Source: Ailanthus altissimus (lineage: Eukaryota; Streptophyta; Magnoliopsida; Sapindales; Simaroubaceae). Taken from it: DNA of 64,000 bases. The DNA lies in contig CAMPEX010000001.1 in NCBI GenBank assembly GCA_946807835.1, positions 263,001-327,000 on the forward strand, read 5' to 3'. Below, in pieces: positions 23,996 through 35,185 of this stretch; the stretch's first letter is position 1, and each line of letters starts with the position of its first letter. The translations under genes were made by a program, and so were the position numbers. The notes beneath the pieces were generated by a model that saw only the letters and a program-made list of their open reading frames with translations, had not been told where the DNA came from and searched no databases.

Positions 23996-24300
23996 TTAAT
24001 TATCAAGTACAGGAATGGATATTATGTTTCTTAAAATACAGGGAACAAAAAAATAGTTATATAACACTATAGTTTTATTATATGAGAGATGTAAATCCAA
24101 ATGTCCCATAGCCTCGACTTGAAGGAAATCTCCATTTATAACACGAAGCTGAATCTCTCTTGGCTGTAACAGTCTAACTTCCCTCAGACTCTGCAACATA
24201 TTACAGATGTGAGAAAGAGAAGCAATATCCAATAGCCAATCAGAATTAGCATCATATGCTAAAGAAATGTCAATAATAGGTAAACATATACCTGAGGGAT
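23996..24300 (-). pseudogene. Copia element E: protease
   Basis: The minus strand reads WLLDIASLSHICNMLQSLRE, then LRVINGDFLQVEAMGHLDL and FFVPCILRNIISIPVLDN at 23996. This is the copia aspartic protease segment between zinc knuckle and integrase (pattern WxLDTGxxxHIC). The catalytic DTG is DIA here, so the protease is dead. A stop separates it from integrase. Confidence 0.82.
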
Positions 24301-24455
24301 TCTTCTTTATTGAGGTAAGGTATCTCTGGCAATTTCTCTTCCAGTGTCCTTTTTCACCACAGTGGCAACATTTTCCTTTATCTTTCTCTTCTGATTTAGA
24401 TATGGGTCACCTTTGAGGACCAATCTTGGATGGCTGCCTCACCTTGTTTTCGAGT
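24301..24455 (-). pseudogene. Copia element E: gag zinc knuckle segment
   Basis: The minus strand encodes CCHCGEKGHWKRNC near 24330-24375, a CX2CX4HX4C nucleocapsid zinc knuckle, preceded by KVRQPSKIGPQR, which ends where the plastid insert begins. The rest of gag is on the other side of the insert (26746-27409). Confidence 0.85.
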
Positions 24456-24535
24456 ATGGGTTTTTGTCAGTAATCGGTAAAAAAAAAACTATATTCAAAA
24501 CATATTCAAGTGGGTTTTTCGCAAACGTATCAATA

Positions 24536-24817
<282 letters not shown>

Positions 24818-25018
24818 CTAGTCAATTTGGAAACATAATATATTTAAACACCAGATGAATCAATGATTTACCAAAAATTTTCTAATTAATCCATTTCTGG
24901 CCTAACTCTTAAAAGGGAACAAAGATATTTTGATTTCTTCTAGTTTCACAAACTTGATCGAGGTTACAACATATTCTATATGCTAAGTCAAATTGATGAA
25001 TATTATGATTTATAAAAA

Positions 25019-25324
25019 TTACTTATTCAACAAAGTTGATTGATTGATACGAGTCAATTTTCTATTACGATGAATTGATGAAACAATAGCTGATCCAATA
25101 GCTACTTCAGCGGCTGCAATAGCTATAACACAAATGGAGAAAATATCTCATTTTAATTGTCGACTATCAAAAAAATCAAATAATGTTACAAAATTTATAT
25201 TAACTGCATTTAGTATAAGTTCAAGACACATTATAGCACAAACCATATTTCGGCTCGTGATCAATCCATTGATACCGATAGAAAAAAAATAAGCATTCAA
25301 AACGAGTACATGCTTCAACATCAT
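25019..25324 (-). pseudogene. ndhE: ndhE, plastid NDH subunit 4L, plastid-derived pseudogene
   Basis: 101 codons plus TAA, the usual length. It starts [20 protein letters not shown], includes [16 protein letters not shown] and DFFDSRQLK, and ends [14 protein letters not shown] replaces the Gly after DSRQLK. In plastids it is a membrane subunit of the NAD(P)H dehydrogenase-like complex for cyclic electron flow. Confidence 0.92.
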
Positions 25325-25569
25325 TGACCAACTCCGTAGTAATTTTGATTCATTTTAATATGACCAATAAATAATTCAAATGATTCGATTGCTTAGAATA
25401 TAACAAGTACAAAATAAAAAAATATATTGGTAATAGCGCGAATAAAAAAATTTCTATTTTGATTTTCTATTTATCCATGAATAGTATTTAACTAGAATTT
25501 AAAGGAAATAGATGTGATAATACAGAAAAAAGTTGAATTAGGGTTGCTTTTGCTAGGTATAAAGATTTT

Positions 25570-26106
25570 TTATTGACGAGCCACCATAATTGTACCTATC
25601 AAAGCAACTAAAAGAATTATTGAAATGAGTTCAAATGGAAGAAAAAAGTCTGTTGATAAATGAATTCCAATTTGTTGACTATTACTTATCAAATCTTGTT
25701 CTATAATTTAGTTGGATCGTGTAGTCCAAATAATCCTGTACCACGACGTATCTAAAATAGTGGTGATTAGTGAAAAAAAATTACTTGTACAAATCAGGGA
25801 AGTAACCCCATCACCAATCGTTCAAAGATTCAAATTAAAATCTTTATTATAATCTGAACCATTCATGAACATTACAACAAATATGATTAAAACATTTACA
25901 GCTCTCACGTAAATAAGGAGTTGCATGGCAGCTACAAAATGAGAATTTGATAGAATATAGAATAAGGATATACAAACAAGAACCAATCTTAATGAAAAGG
26001 TAGAATAAATTGGGTTGGTAAGTAATACCACTCCCAGGCCCCTTAATATAAGACCCGATCCCAAAAAAACTAAAAGAAAATCATGTATTGGTCTAGGCAA
26101 ATCCAT
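25570..26106 (-). pseudogene. ndhG: ndhG, plastid NDH subunit 6, plastid-derived pseudogene
   Basis: The frame opens at 26106 with [20 protein letters not shown] and keeps [16 protein letters not shown] stop near 25822, where a Trp codon (FNLWT) is expected, ends the open part at 94 residues. Beyond it the match continues ([40 protein letters not shown]) to VARQ and TAA at 25570. Membrane subunit of the plastid NDH complex; decayed copy. Confidence 0.93.
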
Positions 26107-26515
26107 TATATTAAAATAAGAGATAAATAAATTGAAATATTTTTCATGACCTTATTGAACCGACCAAGAAATGTTTTTTTTATGAGACCTTCCCAATTGA
26201 ATTCAATTCGAATCTACTAAGTGGGAATTGATGCGGGTACAGTTATTGGATCCACTTTATATTTTTTTTTATTCGAAATGAAAATTTGAAATTGAAACTA
26301 TAAAGTTCTAAAAAATTATGTATATATTACTAGACTTTCACTTTCAATACAAATTAAGCTGTACTTCTCGTCACCTAATCAATAGTTGGGATTTGTAGTT
26401 AGTGACCAAGTGAAGAAAAAAACCTTATTCCTTTATACTAATATACCGAAACGGAACCTTAGGAATTGGAAATTAAGTGGTTTCCCCATTTTGTTTTAGG
26501 CGAATTCAAAACTGT

Positions 26516-26893
26516 TCAAATTGTAAAATCATCAATTATTAACATTGGTAAACGACCTAAAGCAATTTGATTATAATTCAATTCGTGACCGTCGTAAATA
26601 GCAAGTTCATATTCTTCTGTCATTGATAAATAATTTGTTGGACAATACTCAACGCAGTTACCACAAAAAATACAATTTCCAAAATCAATACTGTAATTAA
26701 GCAATTGTTTCTTTCGAATATCTGTTTCCAATTTCCAATCAACAATAAGCTTCCCAGAAGCCCTAGGAACAGAAGATGAAGTACCATAAAGAAAGAAGGA
26801 CGATTCTACTTTGTTCATGTCCTCTTCTGCTATCTTTAACATATTATGAAGTTCAGTATAAGACGGGGTCACTTCCTGCATATTAAAATTCAT
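26516..26893 (-). pseudogene. ndhI: Chimeric frame: copia gag fused to ndhI
   Basis: One open frame of 125 codons. Residues 1 to about 48 ([30 protein letters not shown]) are the copia gag segment that normally precedes the zinc knuckle. From about residue 50 ([20 protein letters not shown]) it is plastid ndhI, with one 4Fe-4S motif [12 protein letters not shown], ending after IIDDFTI because the next Arg codon (CGA) is TGA. ndhI lacks its N-terminal half, including the first cluster. The fusion is a by-product of the plastid insertion at about 26745; I see no promoter or reason to think it is expressed usefully. Confidence 0.88.
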
Positions 26894-27409
26894 TATGAAC
26901 TTTCTGAAAAACCCAGAATTGACTGGAGAATCAAACTATTCCCCAGATTTTTGTTCAGTGTAATGTTCATCATCTCTAACCTCTCAATTATAGAAATCAT
27001 ATTGAAGACATGGGGACTGATTTGACTGCCCTTAGAAAGTCTACACTGAAAAAGTGATTTAACAACCCTTATGCCTCTATCTGAGGACGGTCGTCAAATA
27101 ACTCCTTCAGATTGAGCATAATGCTAAAAACATCACTCATATGAGCATGCTCTCTTTGTAAAATTGTAGACATAGAGGCAAGGATGTAAGATTTAATTTT
27201 AAATCATCATCCAACTATTTCTGATAAGTCACCTTCTCCTTTGGGGTGGCTTCATCAAAAATTCCTGTGGACAAACACTTATCTATCACATATCCAAGTT
27301 TTTCAGAATTGAGAACAATTCTTAAATTCATCAACCAGTCTCTATAGTTTTCAGTGCCTTTAAGTTGGTTTGCATCCAATATGCGTGTCAATGGATTAGA
27401 TGAAGTCAT
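26746..27409 (-). pseudogene. Copia element E: gag N-terminal part
   Basis: Starts at 27409 with MTSSNPLTRILDANQLKGTE and NYRDWLMNLRIVLNSEKLGY, the N-terminus typical of plant copia gag (UBN2-like). It runs open to 27215; after stops and frame changes, [15 protein letters not shown] appears near 26880. It joins the zinc knuckle at 24455 once the plastid insert is removed. Confidence 0.87.
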
Positions 27410-28289
27410 TTTATCTTCATAAGAGAAAATAAGAGATGTTAGCAGAAAAAAAATATTTCAATCGCTAATTTTTATTTTAGATTAAGGATATAATCAAATT
27501 ATACATTTTTAAATCTAAAATACCCTCCCATTGCATTATATAATCCCTTAAATCTCTCAAAAGGAAAAATAATAAATTTAAACTCTTTAAATTATACAAT
27601 AGGAAGTAGATTTATTTGACATTTTACTCAGGCCTCACGCTTTAGCAATATTGACTATTGTAAAATTCAAAAGGTAGACAACTCTTATCAATTGCATTTT
27701 ATGCAACTCTTATCATTGATCCTGAATACACCTTATCCTCACGCTTTAGAAATATTGGATAAGTGTATTTCAGATTAACTTGTCAATAATCAAATATATA
27801 TTATTAATACTACCCTCACGCTTTAGCAATATTAGGCAATTCGTTCATATATATTTGCCTCCTCTTATATTTAACCGGCATAATCAAAATCCCACCACCT
27901 TAAACCCTCACGCTTTAGCAATATTGAGAAATACTGATATGACCTGACTAATACCGTATTGACAAGACGGATCAACGTGTAACATTATCTCATAATGGTA
28001 CATGATTAAATCTGATTAAGAGAGATTACTTAATTCTATCACCATCTCATGGGGTCGTGATACTTAATTACACATTTATTTTGTGCAAACACAACTAACC
28101 CCTACCAGTAGGGCTCCCATTATGATTACCTACACAAACAAATAGCTCACAATATTTATCACATTTATAAAGATTATAAATTGTAAAAAATAAACCTTTT
28201 ATTTTTAAACTCTAAAAAATAAATATTTAAAGTAACCGGCATAATTAAATTATGTCACATACACTCTAAATATAAGCACACAGCATGGT
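27410..28289 (-). other. Copia element E 5' untranslated leader
   Basis: About 880 bp between the PBS and the gag start, with no reading frame. Its clearest feature is a 20-bp motif repeated four times (27633-27925, listed separately). The rest is AT-rich with no recognised structure. Confidence 0.7.
27633..27925. repeat. Four spaced copies of a 20-bp motif in the E leader
   Basis: CCTCACGCTTTAGCAATATT occurs at 27633-27652, 27814-27833 and 27906-27925, and with one change (GAAAT for GCAAT) at 27737-27756. Intervals are 104, 77 and 92 bp. The DNA between copies is not conserved, so this is not a simple tandem repeat. Confidence 0.92.
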
Positions 28290-28301
28290 GCTCTGATACC
28301 A
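28290..28301 (-). promoter_or_regulatory. Primer-binding site of copia element E
   Basis: The minus strand reads TGGTATCAGAGC four bases (AAAT) after the LTR end CCAACA. This is the classic plant copia PBS complementary to the 3' end of initiator tRNA-Met. It fixes element E as minus-strand. Confidence 0.93.
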
Positions 28302-29485
28302 ATTTTGTTGGTGCTGTGTGCATTTGTACCGTGCTACAGGTGAATGTGTGCATTTTAAATAATTTAAAAATTGCATGTCTCACATACAATGCAACGAAAA
28401 TATAATACATATTAAAATAATCTCATTACACTAATGAGATTAGGAGACTCACTCTCGAAGCTTGCTTTGAATAATTCTAGTGGTCGACGTGGTGGGCTTC
28501 CACAAGCTAGAATAATAACTTTCTATTTTTCAAAATGTATGAAGCAACTCTTGCTTCAATTTATAATTTTCCTCTCGAACTAAATTTTTTTCTTAAAATA
28601 TTTTTTTTTTGTCAACAGTTAACAAAAGCAAAAGCTATTGAATACTTGTTTTTTTCTAAAATCGATTCACGGCCAACTTATTTATAGGCAACCATTGCCT
28701 ATTATTATATCAATCAAAAAATGGCTTGAATGCCATTTGTAAAAGCATGACTTAGCAATACAAATGCTTAGTCAAGATCGTGGCTATTTCATCAACGTAA
28801 TAGTGGCAAAAACTCCGCCACCTCTTGTTTCATATAAGCATAAGAAAGCATTTCTTGCTTTGTCATGATTTAACAAAAATAATTATTTAAGTTTTTATAT
28901 AAAGTATGATACGGTGGCAGAATTTCTTCATTTAAATAAACAATTGGAAGGCAGCTCATACCTTCTAAAAGATGACAAAAACATGCCATACATAAAACAA
29001 CTTTTTACCTTTGTTTTGGTTACAAATTGCATTGGTTTCTTTTAACTAATAATAAAAACATAAACAAATATACAATTGTTTTCATATAACCAATACGTAA
29101 ACAATAAAATCAAATGAATCAAATTCATTTGATATCATAAAAGGTCTAATTTAATTTAATTTAAATAATAGCTATATCTATTAATGCTCAATTTAGTACC
29201 CATATAAATTATTGGCACAATTTTAAGTTTAACATTTAAACCTTAACTACTCCCTGAGAGACTTTGAAGTAAATGAGTGAATAATTAATTTAATTTAAAC
29301 AAAATAATAATTATTTTATTTAAATTGTAGCTATATCTACTAATGCCTGATAAGGGCAAATTTGTCATATAGTTTCTCATGTTTTTATTATTGATATTTT
29401 ATGATTTTATGAGAATAAATGGCTATTTATGTGCATTATTATTATTTATAGGGACTAAAATGCAAAGTTTTCAAATTATGAGTCC

Positions 29486-29750
29486 AGCGCCCCCGCGCCA
29501 CAAGTATTTTAGCCCCAGCTTTGGAATAGTGATCGAAACTAGAAAAACGACCTGTTTAAGTCGCGTCTGGAGCTCCAGCGCCGAAGAGTCACCGCGCCAG
29601 CGACGTTACAGCGCCCCAGCGCTATAAACATACCGCGCCAGCGGTGAAGCCGTTTTCATGCAGCGCCCCAGCGCCAAGATCCCACCGCTCCAGCGGTAAT
29701 AGCTTTTTCACGCGTCGCCCCAGCGACAGATGCATAGCGCGCCAGCGGTA
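29486..29750. repeat. GC-rich CAGCG/CGCTG-rich block upstream of the LTR TATA box
   Basis: A run of short degenerate near-palindromes such as GCGCCCCAGCGC and ACCGCGCCAGCGGT, with about eleven CAGCG cores in 265 bp, in an LTR that is otherwise AT-rich. The solo LTR at 47647-49045 has the reverse complement at about 48630-48925. The copies at 39113 and 61991 have only a weak remnant. Confidence 0.85.
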
Positions 29751-29802
29751 GTGCGAGTCCTAGTCCGATGAGAATTGAGATTTTCAAGCTCATATCAATC
29801 CC

Positions 29803-29810
29803 TATATAAA
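29803..29810 (+). promoter_or_regulatory. Putative TATA box of the gypsy-type solo LTR
   Basis: TATATAAA on the LTR sense strand, followed by AGCCACTCGTTCCC. The reverse complement of the same segment is kept in the copy at 47647-49045 (TTTTTATAGGGATTG near 48575). Position in the middle of the LTR fits a U3/R boundary. Confidence 0.55.
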
Positions 29811-32062
29811 GCCACTCGTTCCCAACCTTCAAGGAGGAATCCAAGACGACCCAAGAGCACCAAGAATACAGAGCACAAGTCTTGGAAAGCAATAGGAGCT
29901 TAATTGAAGCAACTTTAGAGAGAAATACAAGACGTTCTTCGGCATCAAGAGTTCCTAGGCAACGCAATTAAGAGCAATTCGACGTCTATATCGGTTTGCT
30001 AATAATTGTATCATGATTTATAATTATTTTTACTGCTGTTCTCTTGTAGCCATGAGCTAAACTTATTTTCTAGGGTTAATATTTGAACTCAATATGTGTG
30101 CTTAATTGCCATATCTTTGAATATTTAATAAACTTAGTCATTTATTATTTAAATTACTTGTGTTTAATGCTTCAATATATCTGACCAATATATGGTGAAT
30201 GAATTGGTAATATTTTGATAAACTCGGAAGAGGAATCATAATATTTAGACCTAGGTAATTTGATGCATGATTGTAGAGTAACATTCAATGTTGCAAATGC
30301 AAGTTTCAATTTAGGATAGGAATATACCTAATTGGCATGTATGATCAATAAGACCTAATCTTAATGAATCTTAATTTATTACAAGTACCATAGGAATATA
30401 GGTATTTGGTAAATTAGGGTATACTTGCATGACCTTGGAAGAGGCTTGTGAATACATTAGCGTCTTGATCAATAATAAAGACTAAGTGAGTTAAATATTA
30501 GAGGATTAATCATTAGAAATATATTGAGGGATAATATTAATCCTAGGTTTTCTCTACATTGCTATCATTTATTCTCTTTACATTGTGTTTTTGTTTTATA
30601 TTTCTTACATTCATTCTTAGATTTTTATTTTTCTGAATAATTATTAGGAAGATATAATTTTAGTAATTGGTTAAAAAGAAAGAATTATCCCTGTGGGTTC
30701 GACATCCGACTTATTTAGTCTCTTTATTACTTGCATACGATAGTGTATACTTGCACTTAATTTATGATATAGAAATATCGCATCAATGCCTAATTTAGTA
30801 CCCATACAAATTATTGGCACAGTTTGAGACATACACTAGGTAGATAAAAGAGTCAAATCTCACTTGGCACAATTTTAGGTTTAACAATTAAATCTTAGCT
30901 ACTCCCCAAGAGACCCTGAAAAAAATTCATATTTTCTAAAAATTTCCCGGACCGAACAATTTGATCCGGTGCGCTACCCACGTGCTCAACGAGTACACTT
31001 CATATAGTGAGACTCCTTAGGTTCACACCTATTTTGTCTCATGAAATATTTTTGTAAATCCATAACTGATGCCCCACACACACGTTATGAATAATACAAA
31101 ATGACGAGTTAAACCATACAAGTTGAGGTTAATCCATATTCATACAATCCCTCCATCATTGATATCTTGGAAGAGTGGAGACATATATCAATAGCGTCAG
31201 GTCCCCTATTACTCAATCATAAACTTATTTCTTTTGATTCGTATTCCAATAAATAATATACACAAAATCCTTTGCAATATTATTTATTCCACAGGAAACT
31301 CTTTCCTAGGTTAAATGCTTATGGCCATAAGACTTCCTAAAATACAATCTTAGAGCATCTGGATATTTAACTCACCCATATGAGCTGATGGATCTCATAT
31401 CTACGTACACCAAACTCTATAAACATTAGACCATACCTAGCGACACCCAGCGGTCAAACCATGAAAGGTCTTTGACATGTGTGGAACCTAAGTATGCTGG
31501 ATCACTTATAAGCCCACCATGGTGCTCAGGTCTAGGGACCACAAATACTACTCAAGTCGAGAAGACCCTCCACTAACAAATTTATGGAAAATCTATTAGA
31601 TGTCTTTATTGAATCTAGTTTAGTATCCAGTCCTTACTAAATACATGTATATCTATATGAGCTTCCACTAAGCTCATGGTTTGCTAAGATTAACCATCTG
31701 GACTATTCAAATATGGATATACGCTGATCTATATAAATTAGTTCCATTTGATAAACCCTGCATCGGTGGAAATAGATCAGGAACATTTAATTTGAGAACA
31801 TATTTGCACAATGACATTTCCTAGCAACTCTTGCAACTGTGTCATTATTAGTATATTCTTGGGTCTTTGTCCTATTTTAGACAAGGTTCTAACTCTTTTG
31901 ACCTAATTGGAACTCCTTCATATCAATATAATGTCTAAAATATTACAAGCATCTTACATAATAAAATTAATTAGTGATTAATGAAATAATTATTTATTAC
32001 ATAACTATGAAAATACAATATTCATACAAAATTAAGATGGCACATGAGCACAAATCCCAACA

Positions 32063-32870
32063 ACATATCACCTAGGTATATGTCTATCTTAGATGGAACT
32101 CATAGTTTTTACCCTATGATCATGTATTAAACTACCCTAAGCTAAACACATGAATCTTTTTGTCAAGTTCATCATGGTTCCTCAATGATTCAAAATATTG
32201 ATCAGGTATAATGAAAGCATTAAAACACAAGGTAGAATGAATTAATTGAATGTATCAAGTTCGTAAACTAAAAATTAACACAATCCAAATCTATACTAGG
32301 TTCACATAGTCTAACCCCGTATGAACAATTTAGCCCATCACAAAATCAAAAGTATCTAACCAATTCATAAAGATCTACAAGAACAAGAACATAATGATAA
32401 ATAAAAAGGAGAAAAACTAATCAAAGTGACTCCTTGATGTGCTTCTCGCTCAATCTCGATTTGAAGCTTGAATCTTGATCTTGGTTCTTCAATCTTTGAT
32501 TTTGTGTTATGAATTCTTTCTCTAAGTTTTTGCCTCTTTTCTTTTTTTCCTCTTCTCCTCTCCTCTCTCCAATTAGAGTCTTTTGGCATTCTATTTATAA
32601 GTTTATGTCTTTAAATCACTATTTATGATTTACTGTAGTAAAAATACTATTCACCAATAAGTGCGCCGCGGCGATGGGTACTGTAGCAGATCACTATAGT
32701 AATTTGATATTTTTTCCTTATTTTCATTAGAGTTTCAACCCTATTTACTCCATTGACTCAAAACCTACAAAAATAGTAATAAAATACATTAAAAGTTAAA
32801 TAATCTTAATTTCTACGAACAAATATTAAGTTTGAAAGATGAAAATATTAGTCTTAATAAACCATTATCA
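32063..32870 (-). mobile_element. Solo LTR X, right part
   Basis: Continues X after element E and ends ...AACCATTATCA, the TGATAA terminus in reverse. A short remnant GCGCCGCGGCGATGG near 32663-32677 matches the GC-rich block position in related LTRs. The reading frame at 32365-32589 is purine-rich low complexity and not a gene. Confidence 0.68.
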
Positions 32871-32956
32871 CCCACTTAGGCCTTAACTCTTAATGTGTTT
32901 TCGAAACACATGGAGACATAGATATCATCGTGAATGGCATTAGAACAAGTGAGAGT
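32871..32956 (+). pseudogene. Copia element F: C-terminal tail and polypurine tract
   Basis: The plus strand reads ALTLNVFSKHMET then stops, the C-terminal tail of a copia polyprotein (pattern AxxVFxxHV). It is followed by GAACAAGTGAGAG, a degraded form of the AAGTGGGAGA PPT, immediately before the LTR-like TATTGGAATTGG. Confidence 0.75.
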
Positions 32957-33247
32957 TATTGGAATTGGTACTTACATACCATTCTAATACTGTAAGAATA
33001 TTAATTGTTTAATATTTATACAATAAATATTTCAAATAAAATTGTTAATATTAAATATATAGTAAGATGATTGTAATAGTTCAGGCATTTTATAATATGA
33101 AGGAGTTTAGATTTAGTCTAAAGGAGTTTAGATCAAGGCTAAGAGTTAGCACTGTTAAGAATTAGTAGGTTATAAGATTTAGCCAAATCAAAAGAGTTAG
33201 ATCCTTGTTTGAAATAGGACAAAGACCTAAGGGTATACTAGTAATGA

Positions 33248-34552
33248 TGATGAACACATTAAAATGCATATTTATTAAAAGATTTAATCAACATTTAATG
33301 TCACTAATTTAAGCATTATTAAATTTTTTGGCTTGAAATAAAGTGTTGTCCTTTAAATTATGATTAATGAATCTTATTTGCACAGGTTTAGGTAAAATTG
33401 ACGTAACTCTCAATATAGATACAGCTATTATTTAAATTAAATTAAATAGATATAGCTACTATTTAAATAGATATAGCTATATCTATGGAAAGCAGAGACA
33501 AAATTATAAAACTTTTATGTTGGCCAAAAAGGCTACATCGATCATTTCCATTATCAAAAAGGTACTGCAATTAAGTGAATGAGTGATTGGCCTATATTAT
33601 TGAAGATTGAAGTCATACTAAATATGTTTCCATTCATTGCCTATATAAGGACACTCTTAGTACGTTTTCAAGACTTAATAATTCTCTCATATTTCTTCTC
33701 TTTAACATGCATTGTAAGCTAGCCTAGAGTTCTTAATAAGGCTAAGAGTGAACTTTTATGTGTAATAAATTCACTTCTATACTTTAATTCTTTGTCAAGA
33801 GCTAAAAATATTTGTAAGTTTGTTTGTCTAAACTGTTATCTATTATTTTTCTATAATCCAATGGTTATAATTCTCATGTTTCATATATTTTTAGTCATTT
33901 TTTCTTTATGTGATTCTTGTTGAATTATAATTTTTATTGGTTACATTATTTTACATGTTAATCTTTTACTGCAATATTGTCAATCGATATATTGTCGATC
34001 TTAGATAACATGTAAAGACAATAAATGTTTGATGTTCAAATTGATCTCTTATTGCAATATTGTCAAAATGATATATTGTCGGTCTTAGATAACATGTAAA
34101 GACAATAATTGTTTGATATTCAAATTGATCTCTTACTATAATATTGTCAAAATGATATATTATTGATCTTTGATAACTTGTTTGTGTTAATATTTGCAAA
34201 GAGTTTAGTCATATCAAATACCTATATTATCAAATGTGCCATATTTTACATATCTTTCGATTGATTGTTTGGGATGTGAAACTTTCAATTGAGTTATAAG
34301 CATTGAATCAAAGTATAGAATAGATTTACGAAGCATAATTTTGAATTTCGAAGCCTTGCTTATATCATTATAAGACTTTTTCCCTAATTCATATACAATT
34401 CTATCTCATCCACATAAACTAATTAGTTAATTTTCTCCTCGTTACTGTTTTAATATTTTTACTTCACTAGCCAATTTTGCCAAAATGTTTTTTCATAGCA
34501 TCGACACCTCAATCTATACTGTGATAGTCGCATTACATTTTGAGCGTAAACA
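33248..34552 (+). mobile_element. 5' LTR of element C, internally deleted
   Basis: 1305 bp, TGATGAACAC...GAGCGTAAACA; the family's other LTRs are about 1.55 kb. The missing part lies near 33430-33490, where an AT-rich stretch with repeated ATAGATATAGCTA replaces about 250 bp. TATATAA at 33642-33648 (sense strand, context CCTATATAAGGACACTC) is the likely TATA box, conserved in A and B. Confidence 0.9.
33961..34200. repeat. Tandem repeat with period of about 84 bp in the 5' LTR of C (nearly three units)
   Basis: Units start ATCTYTTAYTRYAATATTGTC at 33961, 34044 and 34128, each continuing with ATATATTGTCGATCTTAGAT-like sequence and TTGTTTGATATTCAAATTG. The other LTRs of the family (near 5850-5975, 16980-17110 and 51955-52095) have two units. 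Translations of this tract are artefacts. Confidence 0.88.
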
Positions 34553-34557
34553 AAATT

Positions 34558-34574
34558 TGGCATTGTTGCCGGGG
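34558..34574 (+). promoter_or_regulatory. Primer-binding site of element C
   Basis: TGGCATTGTTGCCGGGG follows LTR end GTAAACA and spacer AAATT. It is the Athila-type PBS (TGGCGCCGTTGCCGGGG) with two changes, GC to AT in the left half; tRNA-Asp is the usual primer of that group. Confidence 0.85.
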
Positions 34575-35185
34575 AGGCACACTAAGCAAAAATAAATTAT
34601 GTTTATCAATACTAAAACGGTGACTTTGTACATTTTCTTTTCTTTGTAAAATTTTAGTTGTTAAATTTATTTTCTTTGTTGTAATTTATTTTATTGTTTA
34701 TGGTTAGTTCTACCACCTAATGCAGTTTATTTACTTTAGTTAATTTGTTGTATTTTATTTTATTTTTAATGACTGGTTCTACCGCTTAACTTAGTTTATT
34801 TTCTTTTATTTAGTTATTGTACTTTGCACTTTATTTTCTTTTATATTTTTATTTATTGTACTTTGCAATTGACTTTATTTATTTATTTATTGTACCTTGC
34901 AATTTATTTTCTTTTATTTATTATACTTTATTTATATTTTTTTATTTATTATACTTTGCAATTTATTATCTTTTGTTCATTTATTGTATTTAATTTTTAT
35001 ATTTCATGTTTGTTCTTACCACTTTACTCATTTCTATTTCTTGTTGTATTTTATTTCACTTTTTGTATTTTATTGCAATTTCATAGTTAGTCTTACCACT
35101 TAACTCTTTTTTTTTTGTTCACTTTTTAATTTTTCCTTGAGAATTTCCTTCAGTTAAAAAAAAGAGTAAAACAAAAATCTTTAGA
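34575..35185 (+). repeat. Element C 5' untranslated leader, AT-rich repeats
   Basis: Same structure as the A and B leaders, on the plus strand: TTATTTATTGTACTTTGC-like units plus the conserved unit GGTTRGTYCTACCRCYTAA near 34703, 34770, 35010 and 35086. F/Y/L-rich peptides from this tract are not genes. Confidence 0.8.

Larger units (their letters stand above)
29348..30785 (+). mobile_element. Solo LTR, gypsy-type, TSD ATGCC
   Basis: 1438 bp, TGATAAGGGC...ATATCGCATCA, flanked by perfect ATGCC repeats (29343-29347, 30786-30790). The related LTR at 61991-63317 has a PPT directly before its TGATAA end, which shows the family's sense strand; this copy is plus. A TATATAAA box lies at 29803-29810. 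Just upstream (29486-29750) is a GC-rich CAGCG-rich block. No coding sequence. Confidence 0.94.
28306..32062 (-). mobile_element. 5' LTR of copia element E, interrupted by a solo LTR
   Basis: In plus orientation it runs TGTTGGTGCTGTG to ...CAAATCCCAACA, 3757 bp, of which 1443 bp is the solo LTR insertion (with TSD) at 29348-30785; the LTR proper is about 2.3 kb, equal to the 3' LTR. It contains the core block (about 30990-31900) shared with the other copia-type LTRs. Confidence 0.9.

Noticed and set aside
27633..27925. CRISPR-like array (20-bp repeat with spacers)
   Set aside because: Only four copies, unequal spacer lengths of 57-84 bp, and located in a plant retrotransposon leader.
29379..29967. 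Arg/Ala/Ser-rich frames over the GC-rich block (plus and minus)
   Set aside because: The block lies inside a solo LTR with perfect TSD; the openness is due to high GC, and the other copy of the LTR does not keep the frames.
33966..34199. 77-codon frame with internal repeats
   Set aside because: It is a read-through of the 84-bp LTR repeat; the repeated peptide follows from DNA repetition.
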